A program made the translations under genes and the position numbers. From NCBI RefSeq assembly GCF_000142905.1, contig NW_013657673.1, forward strand, positions 186,510 to 250,509: 64,000 nt of DNA. Reading direction: 5' to 3'. The DNA comes from Thecamonas trahens ATCC 50062 (taxonomy: Eukaryota > Apusozoa > Apusomonadida > Apusomonadidae). Each line of letters starts with the position of its first letter. Position 1 is the stretch's first letter. The notes under the pieces are model-generated. The model was not told where the DNA came from, did no database searches, and saw only the letters and a program-made list of their open reading frames with translations. Shown here one piece after another: positions 1 to 11,200 of this stretch.

Positions 1-824
1 ATCCTCTCGACTCTCGCCACCGGCCTCACGATCGACTCGTACGGCCCGATCTCCGACAACGCCGGTGGTGTTGCCGAGATGTGCGAGCTCGGTGACTCGA
101 CTCGCGAGCGGACCGACGCCCTCGATGCTGCCGGCAACACGACGGCCGCCATTGGCAAGGGCTTCGCCATCGGCTCGGCTGCCTTTGTCTCGCTGGCCCT
201 CTTCGGTGCCTTTGTCACTCGCGCTGACATCGAGGTCGTCGACCTCATGGCTCCCTTCCCCTTCGCCGGCCTCCTCATCGGCGCCATGCTCCCGTACTGG
301 TTCTCCGCCATGACGATGGGCGCCGTCGGCCGTGCCGCCGACGAGATGGTCCACGAGGTCCAGCGCCAGTTCCGCGAGATGCCCGGTCTCATGGAGGGCA
401 CCACCCTGCCCGACTACGAGCGCTGCATCACCATTTCGACCACCGCGTCGCTCAAGGAGATGATCGCCCTGGCGCTCTCGTCATGATCACCCCGCTCTTT
501 GTCGGCTGCATCTTTGGCGTCGACGCCCTGGCTGGTGTCCTCGCCGGCATTCTCGTCTCTGGCGTCCAGATCGCCATTGCCTCGTCCAACTCGGGCGGTG
601 CTTGGGACAACTGCAAGAAGTACATCGAGGAGGGCAAGTACGGTGGCAAGAACTCGGATGCCCACCACGCTGCCGTCATCGGTGACACCGTCGGTGACCC
701 GCTCAAGGATACCTCGGGCCCGTCGACCAACATCATCCTCAAGCTCTCGGCTGTCGAGTCGCTCGTCTTCGCTCCGCTCTTCATGAAGATCAAGGATGGT
801 AAGGGTCTCGTCGGCTACTTCTAA
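1..824 (+). CDS. Membrane-bound proton-pumping pyrophosphatase, C-terminal part
   Basis: The gene runs in from outside the window. It hydrolyses pyrophosphate and pumps protons across vacuolar/acidocalcisomal membranes (family knowledge). Visible family motifs are [12 protein letters not shown] at the 5' edge, [15 protein letters not shown], and near the C-terminus [26 protein letters not shown] and KDTSGPS. In GNTTAA the residue that is Lys in K+-independent enzymes is Ala, so a K+-stimulated (type I) enzyme is inferred. Frame 1 is open to 486 and the rest (483-824) is frame 3: the expected IAPGALVM is broken at about 475-480, where a CCCC run appears as CCC. Restoring one base gives an uninterrupted family match, so I treat this as one gene with a 1-nt deletion. 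It ends GYF-stop. Confidence 0.93.
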
Positions 825-966
825 GCTGTCGCCCCCAATCTTAAAATTTTCCAATCGAGAGCCTCTCCGCTGTCGACCATCGCCTGCCTGCCCGTCGCCC
901 GTCCACACCACTCCCCTCCCACTTCCCTACCACCGCCACTCACCGCCACCCACCGCCACCCCCACC

Positions 967-2147
967 ATGCCCGCCCGCACTCCGCCCACCCTCCGCCACC
1001 AGGTCTTCCGCTGTGTCTCGTCACTTCCGGTGGTACTCGTTGCGGCTATGCTGGCCTGGGGTGGCCACACTGCGCTGTTTGTGGTCACGCCGTACCTCCT
1101 CGCCTCGCCGGCGGCGCAGACGTCGGCGCTGTTCGCAGGAGCAACGTACGCGGCATCGGCGGCGTTTGCGGCCACGCTTGTGGCGGGAACGGTGGCATAC
1201 GGCCACACGGTGGCCTGCACCCGCGGCAATGCTGTCCCGCTGGTCTTTGCCTCGGACTCGCCGGCACGGATCCGGCGGGTGGAGAGGGCTCTGGCCGGTG
1301 GCGCCGCCCCGGGCGAGCTGGAGAGCCTTGCCGACCGCAATCTGGCTGTGGTGGCGATGACGGTCAAGGAGCGGACGGGCGGTGGGCGCAAGTTCCGCTA
1401 TTGTCGCCCGTGCGGCGCCTTTAAGCCTGATCGCGCCCATCACTGCTCCACATGCGGCCGCTGTGTGCTGCGGATGGACCACCACTGCCCTTGGGTGAAC
1501 AACTGCGTCGGCGCCGGCAACCACAAAACCTTCTTCTTTTTCTCATCTACATCGCGCTGGCCTGCGTCCTCGCCGCGGGCCTATGCGCCGTGGCTGTCTT
1601 TGGCGTTGCAACACGCGCTCCTGTCGACGAGGTCGCGCCGCTAGCTGCGGAAAGCGCGCGCGCAGCCTCTGCTGCGCCCGGTGGCTTGCTCACCGATGTC
1701 AAGACGCAGGCGGCGCGCGGCGCGGTGAGAAGGGCGCGGGTGCTGGGCGCCAACGTGTTTGAGCTTGGCGCGTCGGCGGTGGCCCTCCTGTTTGTGGCTG
1801 CTGTCTTTGGCCTTGCCCTCCTTGCCTTTGCCGGCATGCATCTCACGCTGCTCGTGCGCAACCAGACAACGCTCGAGTCATTCGAGTCGTCGCGCTCGGG
1901 CTCGCGGTACCGGCTCGACTGGCGAAGCAACCTAGCATCGGTGATGGGCGCTGATCCGTGGACCTGGCTTGTCCCGACGTACGCAAAAGGCATCGACGGC
2001 GTCCGCCACCCGCGAGTCCACCGCAACGCCACCGGCGAGCGTGTTCGGGTTGGGCGGGTCCGCTCGCGACGGCGCGCATTGCGCGGTGGCAAGCGCTCCG
2101 ACTCGACACAATCCGCGTACAACGACTCGTCGATGTGGTCGGTGTAG
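967..2147 (+). CDS. DHHC-type protein S-acyltransferase
   Basis: Palmitoyltransferase of the zDHHC family, predicted to attach acyl chains to cysteines of membrane proteins. From the ATG at 967 (after an in-frame leader that I reject as start) there are two N-terminal TM segments, then the Cys-rich domain ([21 protein letters not shown]) and the catalytic DHHC at residues 171-174, followed by [13 protein letters not shown]. Two further TM segments and the TTxE motif (NQTTLE, near nt 1865) follow, then a basic tail. The reading frame changes at the T5 run near 1540-1545 (frame 1 to frame 3, equal to one missing base). The join [14 protein letters not shown] matches the family, so the product should be about 393 aa. 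It converges on the next gene with 20 bp between stop codons. Confidence 0.88.
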
Positions 2148-2167
2148 AGTGGGACAGAGTGTGGCGC

Positions 2168-2806
2168 TTATCGGTTGAGGCGCGGCGCTGATCGGGTTAC
2201 GCCCTTGAAGTTGGACAAGCTACCAAAGCGGGTGGCGGCGACGGCGTCGTACTCGTCGAGATCGCACGAGTCAGAACCCGATGAGAGCTGGACAACAGCG
2301 TAGCGGACAACGTTGCCGTCGTCGGCCGAGTACTCAGCCACGGTCTTTCCGGCCCTACTGGCCGTCGACTTTGAGTGTGAGCGCGAGCGCGTGCGCGAGC
2401 GCGAGCCGGCCACGCCGCTGGTGCTCCGCCGCTTCCGCGCCTTTGTCCGCAACAACTCGGCCGCCGAGCCACGGCGACCCGTCGACCGCGGCGTCCGACG
2501 TGCCCGCCGCGGCGAGGCCAGCACCAACGAGCCCGACCGCGTCCGCGGCTTGCGCTTGCGGGCGTCGGCAAGGTCTTCGGCCGACGCCGACGACGACGAG
2601 ATAAACTCATGCTCGGCGAGTGAGCGCGAGGCATGCAGCAGCGTCGCCGCCTTGGCCGCACCCGACGACGACGACAATGAGGCCGATGGCGCCAATGGCG
2701 ACGATGACGATGACGACGACGACGACGACGACGACGACGAGGCTGATGAGGAGAGCGAGTGGTCCGAGCCCGAGTCTGTTCCTGAGGAGGTGACTGTAGA
2801 GGACAT
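2168..2806 (-). CDS. Ser/Arg-rich low-complexity protein
   Basis: Open frame of 212 aa from an ATG at 2806; the in-frame extension upstream only translates simple repeats. A Ser/Asp-rich N-terminus is followed by a long poly-Ser run, then basic stretches (RKRKPRTRSGS; RSRTRSRSHSKS, SR-like) and a C-terminus with more normal composition (YAVVQLSSGSDSCDLDEYDAVAATRFGS). No known domain is recognised; nuclear or RNA-associated would be a guess from composition only. It faces the DHHC gene tail to tail. It could be spurious, but the C-terminal part has no repeats and the convergent spacing matches that of real genes here. Confidence 0.4.
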   Translation of the reverse strand: MSSTVTSSGTDSGSDHSLSSSASSSSSSSSSSSSSSPLAPSASLSSSSGAAKAATLLHASRSLAEHEFISSSSASAEDLADARKRKPRTRSGSLVLASPRRARRTPRSTGRRGSAAELLRTKARKRRSTSGVAGSRSRTRSRSHSKSTASRAGKTVAEYSADDGNVVRYAVVQLSSGSDSCDLDEYDAVAATRFGSLSNFKGVTRSAPRLNR

Positions 2807-3021
2807 GGTTGTGGTTGTGGTTGTGGTTGTGGTTGTGGTTGTGGTTGTGGTTGTGGTTGTGGTTGTGGTTGTGGTTGTGGCTGTGGTTGTGTGTGTGTGT
2901 GTGTCGAGTGTGGTCGTGGTTCTTGTGTGGTTGCCTGGACACATTGGCATTGGCATTAGCATTAGCATTGGCATTGGCATTGGCATTAGCATTAGCATTG
3001 GCATTGGCATTGGCATTGGGG
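2806..3021. repeat. Hexanucleotide tandem repeats upstream of the minus-strand gene
   Basis: (GTGGTT)n runs from about 2806 to 2886, passes into (GT)n to about 2905, and a second array of GGCATT/AGCATT units runs about 2943-3020, followed by a G9 run near 3039. These occupy the 5' flank of the 2168-2806 gene. The rest of 2807-3228 holds no gene that I can support. Confidence 0.9.
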
Positions 3022-3228
3022 ATCAGCCGAGGGAGAAGGGGGGGGGGGATGATGCGATCATCGTGTTAAGCATGTTTGTCTGATGATTACGTTGACAAGC
3101 CACAGATACGCTTGTATGTAGGCGTATCGCAATCAGGGTCGCCACCTCTGCAGCCTGTTCTTGCATCCGCCCGACATCGCACGCGATGACAGCAGTACGA
3201 CACGCGATAGGTGGCTGTGGCAAGACGT

Positions 3229-3687
3229 TTAGTCGTCCTTATCATCACCACCGGAGCCATCGTCGGCAAAGGCCCAGTACTTGGAAGCCACAAAGTTGAT
3301 GGCGCCCGTGATGACCAGGCCGAGGACAAAGGCGGCGTTGGCGGCGACGCTGAGCTTCTCCACGGCGAGCCAGTTGATGGCGGTAGATCCCACCAGCGAG
3401 GCCGAGTACACCACGTAGGTCTTGCCCAGACCAGAGAGAACCGATCCGCCCTCGGGTGTGCCAAAGACAAAGAGTTGATGCAGGACGTGCTGCCAGGCGA
3501 TGGACGGCGTGTACGAGCCGACCCATGCCGCTGTCGCCGGGTACGGCCACTCGACCGGGTACGCCCACACCAGCGCTGTGTAGAGGGCATAGAACAGGGC
3601 TGTTCCGATGGCCCCGGACACGTTGAACATCACAAACTCCTTCATCCCCTCCGAAGACATCCCTACGCTGGCTGGGATGTGCGTCAA
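3229..3687 (-). CDS. GtrA-like four-TM membrane protein
   Basis: 152 aa with four predicted TM helices and an acidic C-terminal tail (DDGSGGDDKDD). The N-terminal FVMFNVSGAIGTALFYALY and the C-terminal INFVASKYWAFAD match the GtrA-like family, whose last helix carries an NF-x4-(Y/F)W-x-F type motif. GtrA-like proteins are mostly bacterial and are thought to move or help use polyprenyl-linked sugars; a role in a eukaryote is inferred only. The start could be the first Met or the Met at residue 10 (MSSEGMKEF). It is divergent from the DGAT2-like gene, with 324 bp between them. Confidence 0.6.
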   Translation of the reverse strand: MTHIPASVGMSSEGMKEFVMFNVSGAIGTALFYALYTALVWAYPVEWPYPATAAWVGSYTPSIAWQHVLHQLFVFGTPEGGSVLSGLGKTYVVYSASLVGSTAINWLAVEKLSVAANAAFVLGLVITGAINFVASKYWAFADDGSGGDDKDD

Positions 3688-3777
3688 GTGCTGCAGCCGT
3701 CGGCGTCACCGTTGGCTGCCATTGAGGCAGTTACCGGCTCGCAGCGAGGCGTAGCCATGGCGGGAGGTAACGGGATG

Positions 3778-3945
3778 GCCCAGCCCAGCCCACTGCCCAT
3801 CCAGCCCACTGCCCATCCAGCACACCCATCCATCGCCCAGCCCATCCATCCCTCTGCCCATCCATCACCCATCGCCCAGCCCATCCAGCACACCCATCCA
3901 GCACCCCATCCATCGCCCAGCCCTCTGCCCATCCATTGCCCTGCT
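3778..3945. repeat. CCCATCCAGC-type minisatellite
   Basis: Degenerate tandem copies of CCCATCCAGCCCA / CCCATCCATC-like units fill the shared promoter region between the GtrA-like and DGAT2-like genes. Confidence 0.85.
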
Positions 3946-3987
3946 TCCAGCCCCTGTCACGCCCCAGCTCCTGACTCCTCCCTCCCT

Positions 3988-4008
3988 CCCCCCCCCCCCC
4001 CCCCCCCC
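3988..4008 (+). repeat. C21 homopolymer next to the DGAT2-like start codon
   Basis: Twenty-one consecutive C end 3 nt before the ATG at 4012. Comparable C tracts occur at 5263-5275 (13 nt before the ATG at 5288) and 50081-50094 (upstream of BDP1). Confidence 0.95.
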
Positions 4009-4011
4009 TCC

Positions 4012-5139
4012 ATGCTGGACTCATGGCTGTGGGTCCTTGCCTTCCACGGTCTGGGCCTCGTCCTCATCGGCCTCATCTTCCACCTGTTTGAGCAGCGCAA
4101 GGCCATGCGCGGCGCCAACAGGCAGCGCATGCCCGGTACGCACACCCTCCCCCTCTCCGTCTCCCTCTCCGCCTCCCTCTTCACGCTACTCACCCGCCCC
4201 CACCCACCCACCAATCCACACCATAGCATGGATCGAACGTATGCTACGGGCACTCTTCCTGCTGCTCCTCACAGGGCCCACAGTGGTCCATATGGACACG
4301 GCCGTCCTCCCGCTGCCGCTCCTCTCGCCGCTGGTCATCGCGTACGGCTTCAGCTATTGCGATCTGTCCGAGCAGAACGGTGGAAAGGAGAACCTGGTTG
4401 TCCGCCGCTGGGGGCTGTGGCAGTATGTCCTCGACTACTTCTCGCTGCGCCTGGTCAAGACCGTCGACCTCGATCCGCACTGTCAGTACGTCTTTGGCAT
4501 CCATCCGCACTCGATCCTCCCCTTTGGCGCCATCATCGGCCTCGGCATCAACCTCGAGTCTCTCTTTCCGGCAGTCTCCTACCGCGTCCTTGCCGCAACT
4601 TTTGTCTTCTACGTCCCCATCTACCGCGACATCTGCCTCTGGGGCGGCATCGTCGACGCCGCGCGATACTCCGCTCTCCGCGTCCTCCGCTCTGGCAAGT
4701 CCGTCGCCCTCGTCCCCGGTGGCGCCACAGAAGCCCTCCACACAGATCCCGACCGCGACGTCGTCGTCCTCCGCAAGCGCCGCGGCTTCATCAAGCTCGC
4801 ACTCGAGCACGGCGCCTCGCTCGTCCCGGTCTTCTCTTTCAACGAGTGCAACACGTACTCAGTTCTCAAGGCCGATGCCCCGCTCATCCGCTCCATCGCT
4901 GCAAAGTTCCAGCGGATGACCGGCCTCTCGCTCCCGCTCATCACAAACATCTGGCCGCGCAAGTCCAACATCACCGTCGTCTTTGGCAAGCCCATCCCTG
5001 TCCCGCGCATCCCAACCCGGACTCAGCCGTCGTCGACGAGTACCTCGAAGCCTACATCACCGGCCTCGAGGAGCTCTACACCGAGAACGCCGCAACATAC
5101 AACAACCCGCCCACCAAGCCACCGCTCGAGATCCTCTGA
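4012..5139 (+). CDS. DGAT2/MOGAT-family acyltransferase
   Basis: Acyl-CoA:acylglycerol acyltransferase family, acting at the ER in neutral lipid synthesis. Exon 1 is 4012-4135 (hydrophobic MLDSWLWVLAFHGLGLVLIGL). A 91-nt phase 1 intron, 4136-4226 (GTACGC...CATAG), joins RQRMP to AWIERM. Family blocks follow: GIHPHSILPFGA (the usual HPHG is HPHS here), YRDICLWGGIVDAAR, ALVPGGATEAL, RKRRGFIKLALEHGASLVPVFSFNE and FGKPIPVP. At about 5009 a CCC run appears one C short: frame 2 stops matching after PVPRIP, and frame 1 continues NPDSAVVDEYLEAYITGLEELY, the typical C-terminus. Corrected length is about 345 aa. The Gly-to-Ser change in the HPHG motif may alter activity. Confidence 0.87.
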   Translation: MLDSWLWVLAFHGLGLVLIGLIFHLFEQRKAMRGANRQRMPGTHTLPLSVSLSASLFTLLTRPHPPTNPHHSMDRTYATGTLPAAPHRAHSGPYGHGRPPAAAPLAAGHRVRLQLLRSVRAERWKGEPGCPPLGAVAVCPRLLLAAPGQDRRPRSALSVRLWHPSALDPPLWRHHRPRHQPRVSLSGSLLPRPCRNFCLLRPHLPRHLPLGRHRRRRAILRSPRPPLWQVRRPRPRWRHRSPPHRSRPRRRRPPQAPRLHQARTRARRLARPGLLFQRVQHVLSSQGRCPAHPLHRCKVPADDRPLAPAHHKHLAAQVQHHRRLWQAHPCPAHPNPDSAVVDEYLEAYITGLEELYTENAATYNNPPTKPPLEIL

Positions 5140-5287
5140 CCAACCACTGTTGTCACCGCTCGCTGCCCGCTGTCCTTCCGCCTGACAGGCTCCGATTGCT
5201 CTGCCGGGATTCGCCGCCAAACTTCTTTCCCGCGCCACCTGTCCCGCACCCTTCCCCTCCCGCCCCCCCCCCCCCGAATCACCCCCG

Positions 5288-8200
5288 ATGCACACACTAG
5301 CCACAGTCGCAGCGTTACTATGTACACTATTGGTAGCAGCGCACGGGTTCTCTGCCGCTCCGGGACCATTCATCCCTCGTATCGATGTCTCCCTGCCGCC
5401 ACCGCCGCCGCAGGCCGTCGCCTGGCACCTCGCCTCGGGACTCGTCGACCGTCCGCTCGCCTCCAGCGGCCCACCTCCTGCTGCAGAGCAGCGATTTCGC
5501 CTCTCTCTCACCGGCAACCTAGACTCGTGGCCATACGCACCCGAAGATCCGACCTATCTCCAAGAGATCTCGCTCTGGGTCGACGCATCCTCTTCCGAGC
5601 TCGTCATCTGGGTCCTCTCCCTCCAACCCAAGACTGTTCTCTTCTTTGATCTCGACTCGAACAAGTCGACCGGCTATGCCTACCACGGCATGCCCATCGG
5701 CGCCGACCTCCGCGTCGAGGTCTTCTCCACCACCGCACTCGTCTCCACCTTTGACGCTACCTACCTCCGATCCACCGGCGCACCCACCTCGTCTGCTGCC
5801 TTTCCGTCCACCGGCGATGAGCTCCCCGTCGACTCGGACGACCTCCCCTCGGGCTCGGCCACCCTCGTCCTCCGCATCCCGCTCGCCCTCCTCCATGGCT
5901 ACATCCCGCCCGCCTCGCCGCGCGCTGCCCTCCCGCTCGCTCTCTACGCGGCAGCTCCGGCCTTTGACCTTGTCGCCACTCTGACCTTTGACACCCTCCC
6001 CACCCCGGGCTACGACGTCTCGTCGCCGATGTACATCTCGTTCGGGCCGGGCACAACTGCCCGCCTGCCTGCCTCGCCGCCGCCGCCGTCCCCGCTGCAA
6101 CTCGGCGTCCCCGAGCTGCAGCTTTTCAACGATGCCAGCTACGCCCTCGTTCTGCTGTGGGAGGACGCCGATGGCAACCTCGCCCTTTACGACCCGCTCG
6201 CCGAGCCGTTGGTGGTCACCCTGCCCCGAGCTCATGTCCGGACCGAAGTCACGCCGTTGGGGCCGACTTTGTTCCGCGTCTTTCTGAGCCTCCCGCCGGT
6301 CATCCCCGCAGGAGCCTCACTCGTCGTCCTCCGCTCAGACGCCAACTACGTTCTCTCGCCGGCCGACCGCAGCCCGGGTAGCGTCGCCGTCATCCTCTCG
6401 TCGGCGATAGGTGAGGTTAATGGCGAGCGAACGATCGAGCACCTCGATGATGACCCATTGCTTGCCCCCATCACGCCGTACTACTACACCGCGTACATTG
6501 TGACCGCGTCCGGCGATTACGTCGCCTCCAACTACGTCGCTCGTGACCGGTCCATCGGCTCGATCGTTCGCGGCCCCATCCCGGGCATGTCGCCAGACTC
6601 AGACTACCTCGTCTTCTTCTCAGCCTGGACCGAAGACAACATTCGGACCGCGGAAAAGTACGACCTCGTCATCTGCCACCCAGGTGGTGGCTCGGCGCTC
6701 ATCACCGCCGCCCAGGTCCGCGACATCCGTGATGGGCCCGACAACATCCTCGGCAACGCCGACGACACCATTGTCATCGGCTACATCTCGGTCGGGGAAG
6801 ACTACGGCGAGCGCGGCGATGGATCCGGGATCAACAACCCGCGCAACACCTCGCTCCGCGCCGGCCTTAACACCGGCACCGGCCCGCTCACCTACGACTA
6901 CACCACCGGCGAAGCGGTGTACACCAACAATGGCTATCCCTCGTTCTACGTCGACATGGTCGGCTCGTACTCGGATGCCGGTGGCTCGTTCATCGACTTT
7001 ATCCCCGATGGCAAGCCCGACCAGAACACCGAGTGGGGCGGGCTGTACGTCAACCCAGGCGATCCGCTTTGGTTCACATTTCTCAAGGAGGCCTCATACG
7101 CCTCGGTCGGCACCGCCGGACTTGACTACATCCTTGTCGAGCTCGGTATGGACGGCCTCTTCCTCGACACGCTCGGCGTCTCGGCGCCGTGGTCGTTCTG
7201 GCAGCCACCGTCGACCATCTCCGACTACTACTGGCTTCGCCACGGCGGGCTAGATCTCATCGCCCGCCTCGCCTACGAGTACCCGGATGCGGTGCTCATC
7301 GGTAACCGCCCGCTCCACTTTGCCTTTCCCGAGTTTGCCGGCTCGCGCTACGATGACTTTCGTTCGTACCTCAATGGCGTCTACTGGGAGTCGTGGGCCG
7401 CCGACATGAACTTTTGGTGGTCCGAGGCCTCGGGCCGCGTCTTCAATGACCAACTCGTTGCTGCCCAGGACAACGCCGATGGCCGTGGTTTTACAACCCT
7501 CGTTCTTGACTACTGGGCCGTCATGTTTGCCGCCCGCGAATCGGGCGAGGCCCAGGGCGCACCGTGGTACGAGACGCCACTTGAGTACCTCGCCGCCGCA
7601 GAGGCCAACGCCTACCCTACCCACATTTCGCCATCGCGCTCGCTTGCCGAAATCGATGACGTTGTGTACAACATCCACCATCCTGACATTTATGGTGGCG
7701 CACCGGACGTCGTCATTGTCTCTATCATTCCGGAGTTCCAGAGGACAAAGGCCGAGGCGGCGTGGAGACCCATCCCAGACGCTACCCTCGTCACCGTCAC
7801 CCTCGCAAACCGCGGCGCGCCGCCGGCCTCACCGTCCGATCCATACACAGGCACACTCACCATTGTCCACAACGACGTCGAGCTCACACAGACCGGATTC
7901 TCGTTCTCTGCCGGCCACTACGCGCCGGGCTCACTCGATGCCATCCGCGTCTCGGTTCCGCTCAAGACTTCGGGCGTTGTCATGGGCAATCACATTTACG
8001 CGAGCGTGGTGCTCGACGCGCCCGAGTACGACACCACGAACAACCACGATGACGTGCTTCTCGAGTCGTTCTTCTACGTAGTCCCTGCGCACATCTACAA
8101 GCACGATCCACCACCAGACTTTGTTGTCGACTCGCTCGCGCTAGATCCACCACAGCCTGCCGCCAACGAGCCGTTTGATCTTTTGGTCACCATCTCCAAC

Positions 8201-11200
8201 GTCGGGAGCGGCATCGGGCAGGCGTCACGGGCATTCATCTGGTCGTCGTTCGCGCAGGCACAGGTTGGCAACTTTGAGACTCCGCATCTGCTCCCTGGAG
8301 TTACGACGACAGTGAGGACGCCGCATCCACCAATCCCGCGTGCAGGCAAGTTCTCACTGGCGGTCACGCTCGACGCGGTACTTGCGGTTCCAGAGGCCGA
8401 CGAGACCAACAACGAGGCGTTTCTTCTCTCCTTTCCGATCTCGCTGTCATTTGCCCCGCTGAAGACAAGCGAGCCATCGCGCGAGTCGACCGCGTCTGCG
8501 GCTTCGCGCGCCTCGTTCGACCACGCTGTCCTCGACTCGAACGCGCCCGACATGATTGCACTTTCGGCCTCGATCGCGGCATCGGGCGAGGTGCTCGAGC
8601 TGGCGATTGCCACGAGAAGCGCCCTCCCGCTCTCCGTCGCAGATCTCATTGTTTTTCTCAACTCGGATGACGACGCGAGTACCGGATACCTCGCCGCTGG
8701 CTTTGACCGCATGGTGCTCGAGGGCCTCATGTATCGCCATGATCCAGCCGCTGGCTCGGGTTGGGGCTGGATTGCGGTCAGCGGCGCAACCGACGTCGAT
8801 ACGGTCAGCATTGCGTATCACGACCACGCAGCGCGCAGCGTCGATCTCCGCATCCCGACCTCTCTATTTTTGGCTCACCGCCACGCCCGACACAGCTGTA
8901 TGTCTACACCACCCTGGTTCCCAAGCCAGCAGCCGGCGACGGCGTAAGCGACGCCATTCCGTCGAGTGTCTCAGCCGGAGGACGTGGGCTGAGGATCAGA
9001 CTTACCGACGTAGACCAACCGCTGCAAACGGCTTGGGCCGCGTCGCAGCTTGCCGCCGAGTCGCTTGATCGCAGCCGGGGTATGTATGTCGCCTTTGATG
9101 AGACATCGTCGTCGCTGGCTCTCCGACTGGACTCCGTGACCGCAGCTGGTGCCGCCATCAACACAAGTAGCGACCTGGTGCTGTTGTTTGCCAAGCCCGG
9201 CGGCGAGCTGTCAGGTGGTGTATTCTCTGGCCAGGCGTGGCGCTTTGTTGGTCGCAACGGCCCCGGCGCAACACAGCCATCACCGCCTGTTGTGCGACCG
9301 GCTGTGGGCGTGGATGCAGACGACGAGACACGGGCATGGGCCCCAGTTTCAAGCTCAGATCTGCAGCTGCGGGCGTCGGCGCTCGGTGGCGCAGCCGAGG
9401 CTGTACTGGGCCCAATGGTGCTGGATGCGTTTGGCTTCTCTGAACGCTTTAACTCTGAAGCACCAATTCTGGTGCGCGGGGTGCTGGCGGCGAGTGTGGG
9501 CCACCAGGCTAGCGCCAGTCCCCACTGGCTGCCGGAGCCGCGCGTCGAGTTGGGCATGTCAAGCTGGGCTGTGGTGCCCAACTGCGACGACGGGCGCGCC
9601 GGGCGCTGGAGGATGGCATCGATTGCGGAAGCAGTTGCAGCCAGGCATGTGGCCAGCAGCTGTGCCGTAATGGCTTGCTCGACGCCGACGAGGAGGCGAT
9701 CGACTGCGGCGGGCCATGCAAGTGGGCGTGCATTCCTCAGGTAATCGGGAAGACCGAGTGGCCATTGGCGTACAGCACGCATGCAATGGCGAGCTACGAC
9801 TTTGAGCGACAAGCCGGCCAATCGGCTGATGCAGATGTGTTGAAAGCAATTCTCGGTGCGAGCGCTGATGCCTTTGTGGCCAGGCTTATCCCGTCCGGCA
9901 CGTCGCTGGACGTGCTCTCGTCGCCAGGCTCGTATGGCACGAGCGTTGTGGTCTTTTTCGGCAGTGACATGGTCGACGTAGGCTACCGCGTCCACGGAGT
10001 GCCAGGCCTCTCGGCCCACATCATGTTGATGGACTCGGTCGGCTACGTGTACGACGATGCAAACAGTGCCAATGGAACAGCCTGGGCCTGGCTGCCGCTC
10101 GACGAAGGGTCAGAGACAATTACGCGAGTCGTCGCGGTGCCTGGAGACAGCGGCGTCGATTTCATTGTCTCGCGCAAGGCTGTGACTCTGTGGCATACGA
10201 TGACAGGCTCGCATGCCCGGGAACTACGCGTTGTGGCGCAGGTAACATCTGGTGGGGTGACCAAGAGCCTACCAGGCGATGGCACGTACATGGCGCTTGG
10301 TCTTGCGCCACCGCCGCCCTTGGCAGATGTGGCTGTCGATGGGATCGGCGACGAGTGGGCCAGCGTCGCAGGTGTGCTGACGATGGCCGACGGTTCCGAC
10401 GATGCAGTCGCGCCGAGTGGCAGCACTGGACATGTCATCGATAAGGCGCACGACTTTCGAGCGCTTCATGTTACCAGCGACTCGCGGTTTGTGTACATGC
10501 TCGCCGAGATGCAGGCAAGTGGTGACGCCTCGACAGACGTGGATGTTGCACTCTACGTGGTACCAGAGTCTGGCGCAACACGCGGATACGCCGTAGTAGA
10601 TGGCGTGTTTGCAGTAGCGATGGTGCTCAACGGTGAGGCGTACGTCTATGCCGGGACTGGGCTATCGAGCGAGTGGGCGTGGAGCCCGGTGGCGATGGGT
10701 GCAGATGCTGGTGTTGTGAGACGAGGCTCGGCGCTCGAGCTCCGCCTTGCGCGCAGGCTATGGTCTGATCTTTTGTCGGATGAAAGTGCTGGCTTGGCTG
10801 GAGTGGGTGTGGCGACGGAGAAGCACGGCACACCGGAAGACTATAGCGACGACATTGTTGATTATGTTCCTGATGATGGCTTGATTGTTTGGCCGCCACC
10901 ACCGCCGCCGCCATCCGCACCACCGCCGCCGCCACCATCGCCGCCGCCTCCATCGCCGCCGCCGCCATCGCCGCCACCACCGCCATCACCTCCGCCGCCA
11001 TCGCCGCCACCACCGCCATCACCGCCACCACCGCCATCACCGCCGCCGCCGTCACCGCCGCCGCCATCGCCGCCACCACCACCATCGCCGCCGCCGCCAT
11101 CGCCGCCACCACCACCATCGCCGCCGCCGCCATCGCCGCCACCACCGCCATCACCGCCACCGCCATCGCCGCCACCACCGCCATCACCGCCGCCGCCATC

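Noticed and set aside
3211..4011. Upstream extension of the DGAT2-like frame by 267 codons
   Set aside because: It is antisense to the GtrA-like gene and then translates the CCCATCC minisatellite and the C21 tract; the ATG at 4012 starts the conserved part.
8904..10019. Minus-strand ORF of 371 aa
   Set aside because: Antisense to the giant mosaic gene, Ser/Arg/Ala shadow composition, no domain; the plus strand carries the Cys-rich and sandwich motifs.
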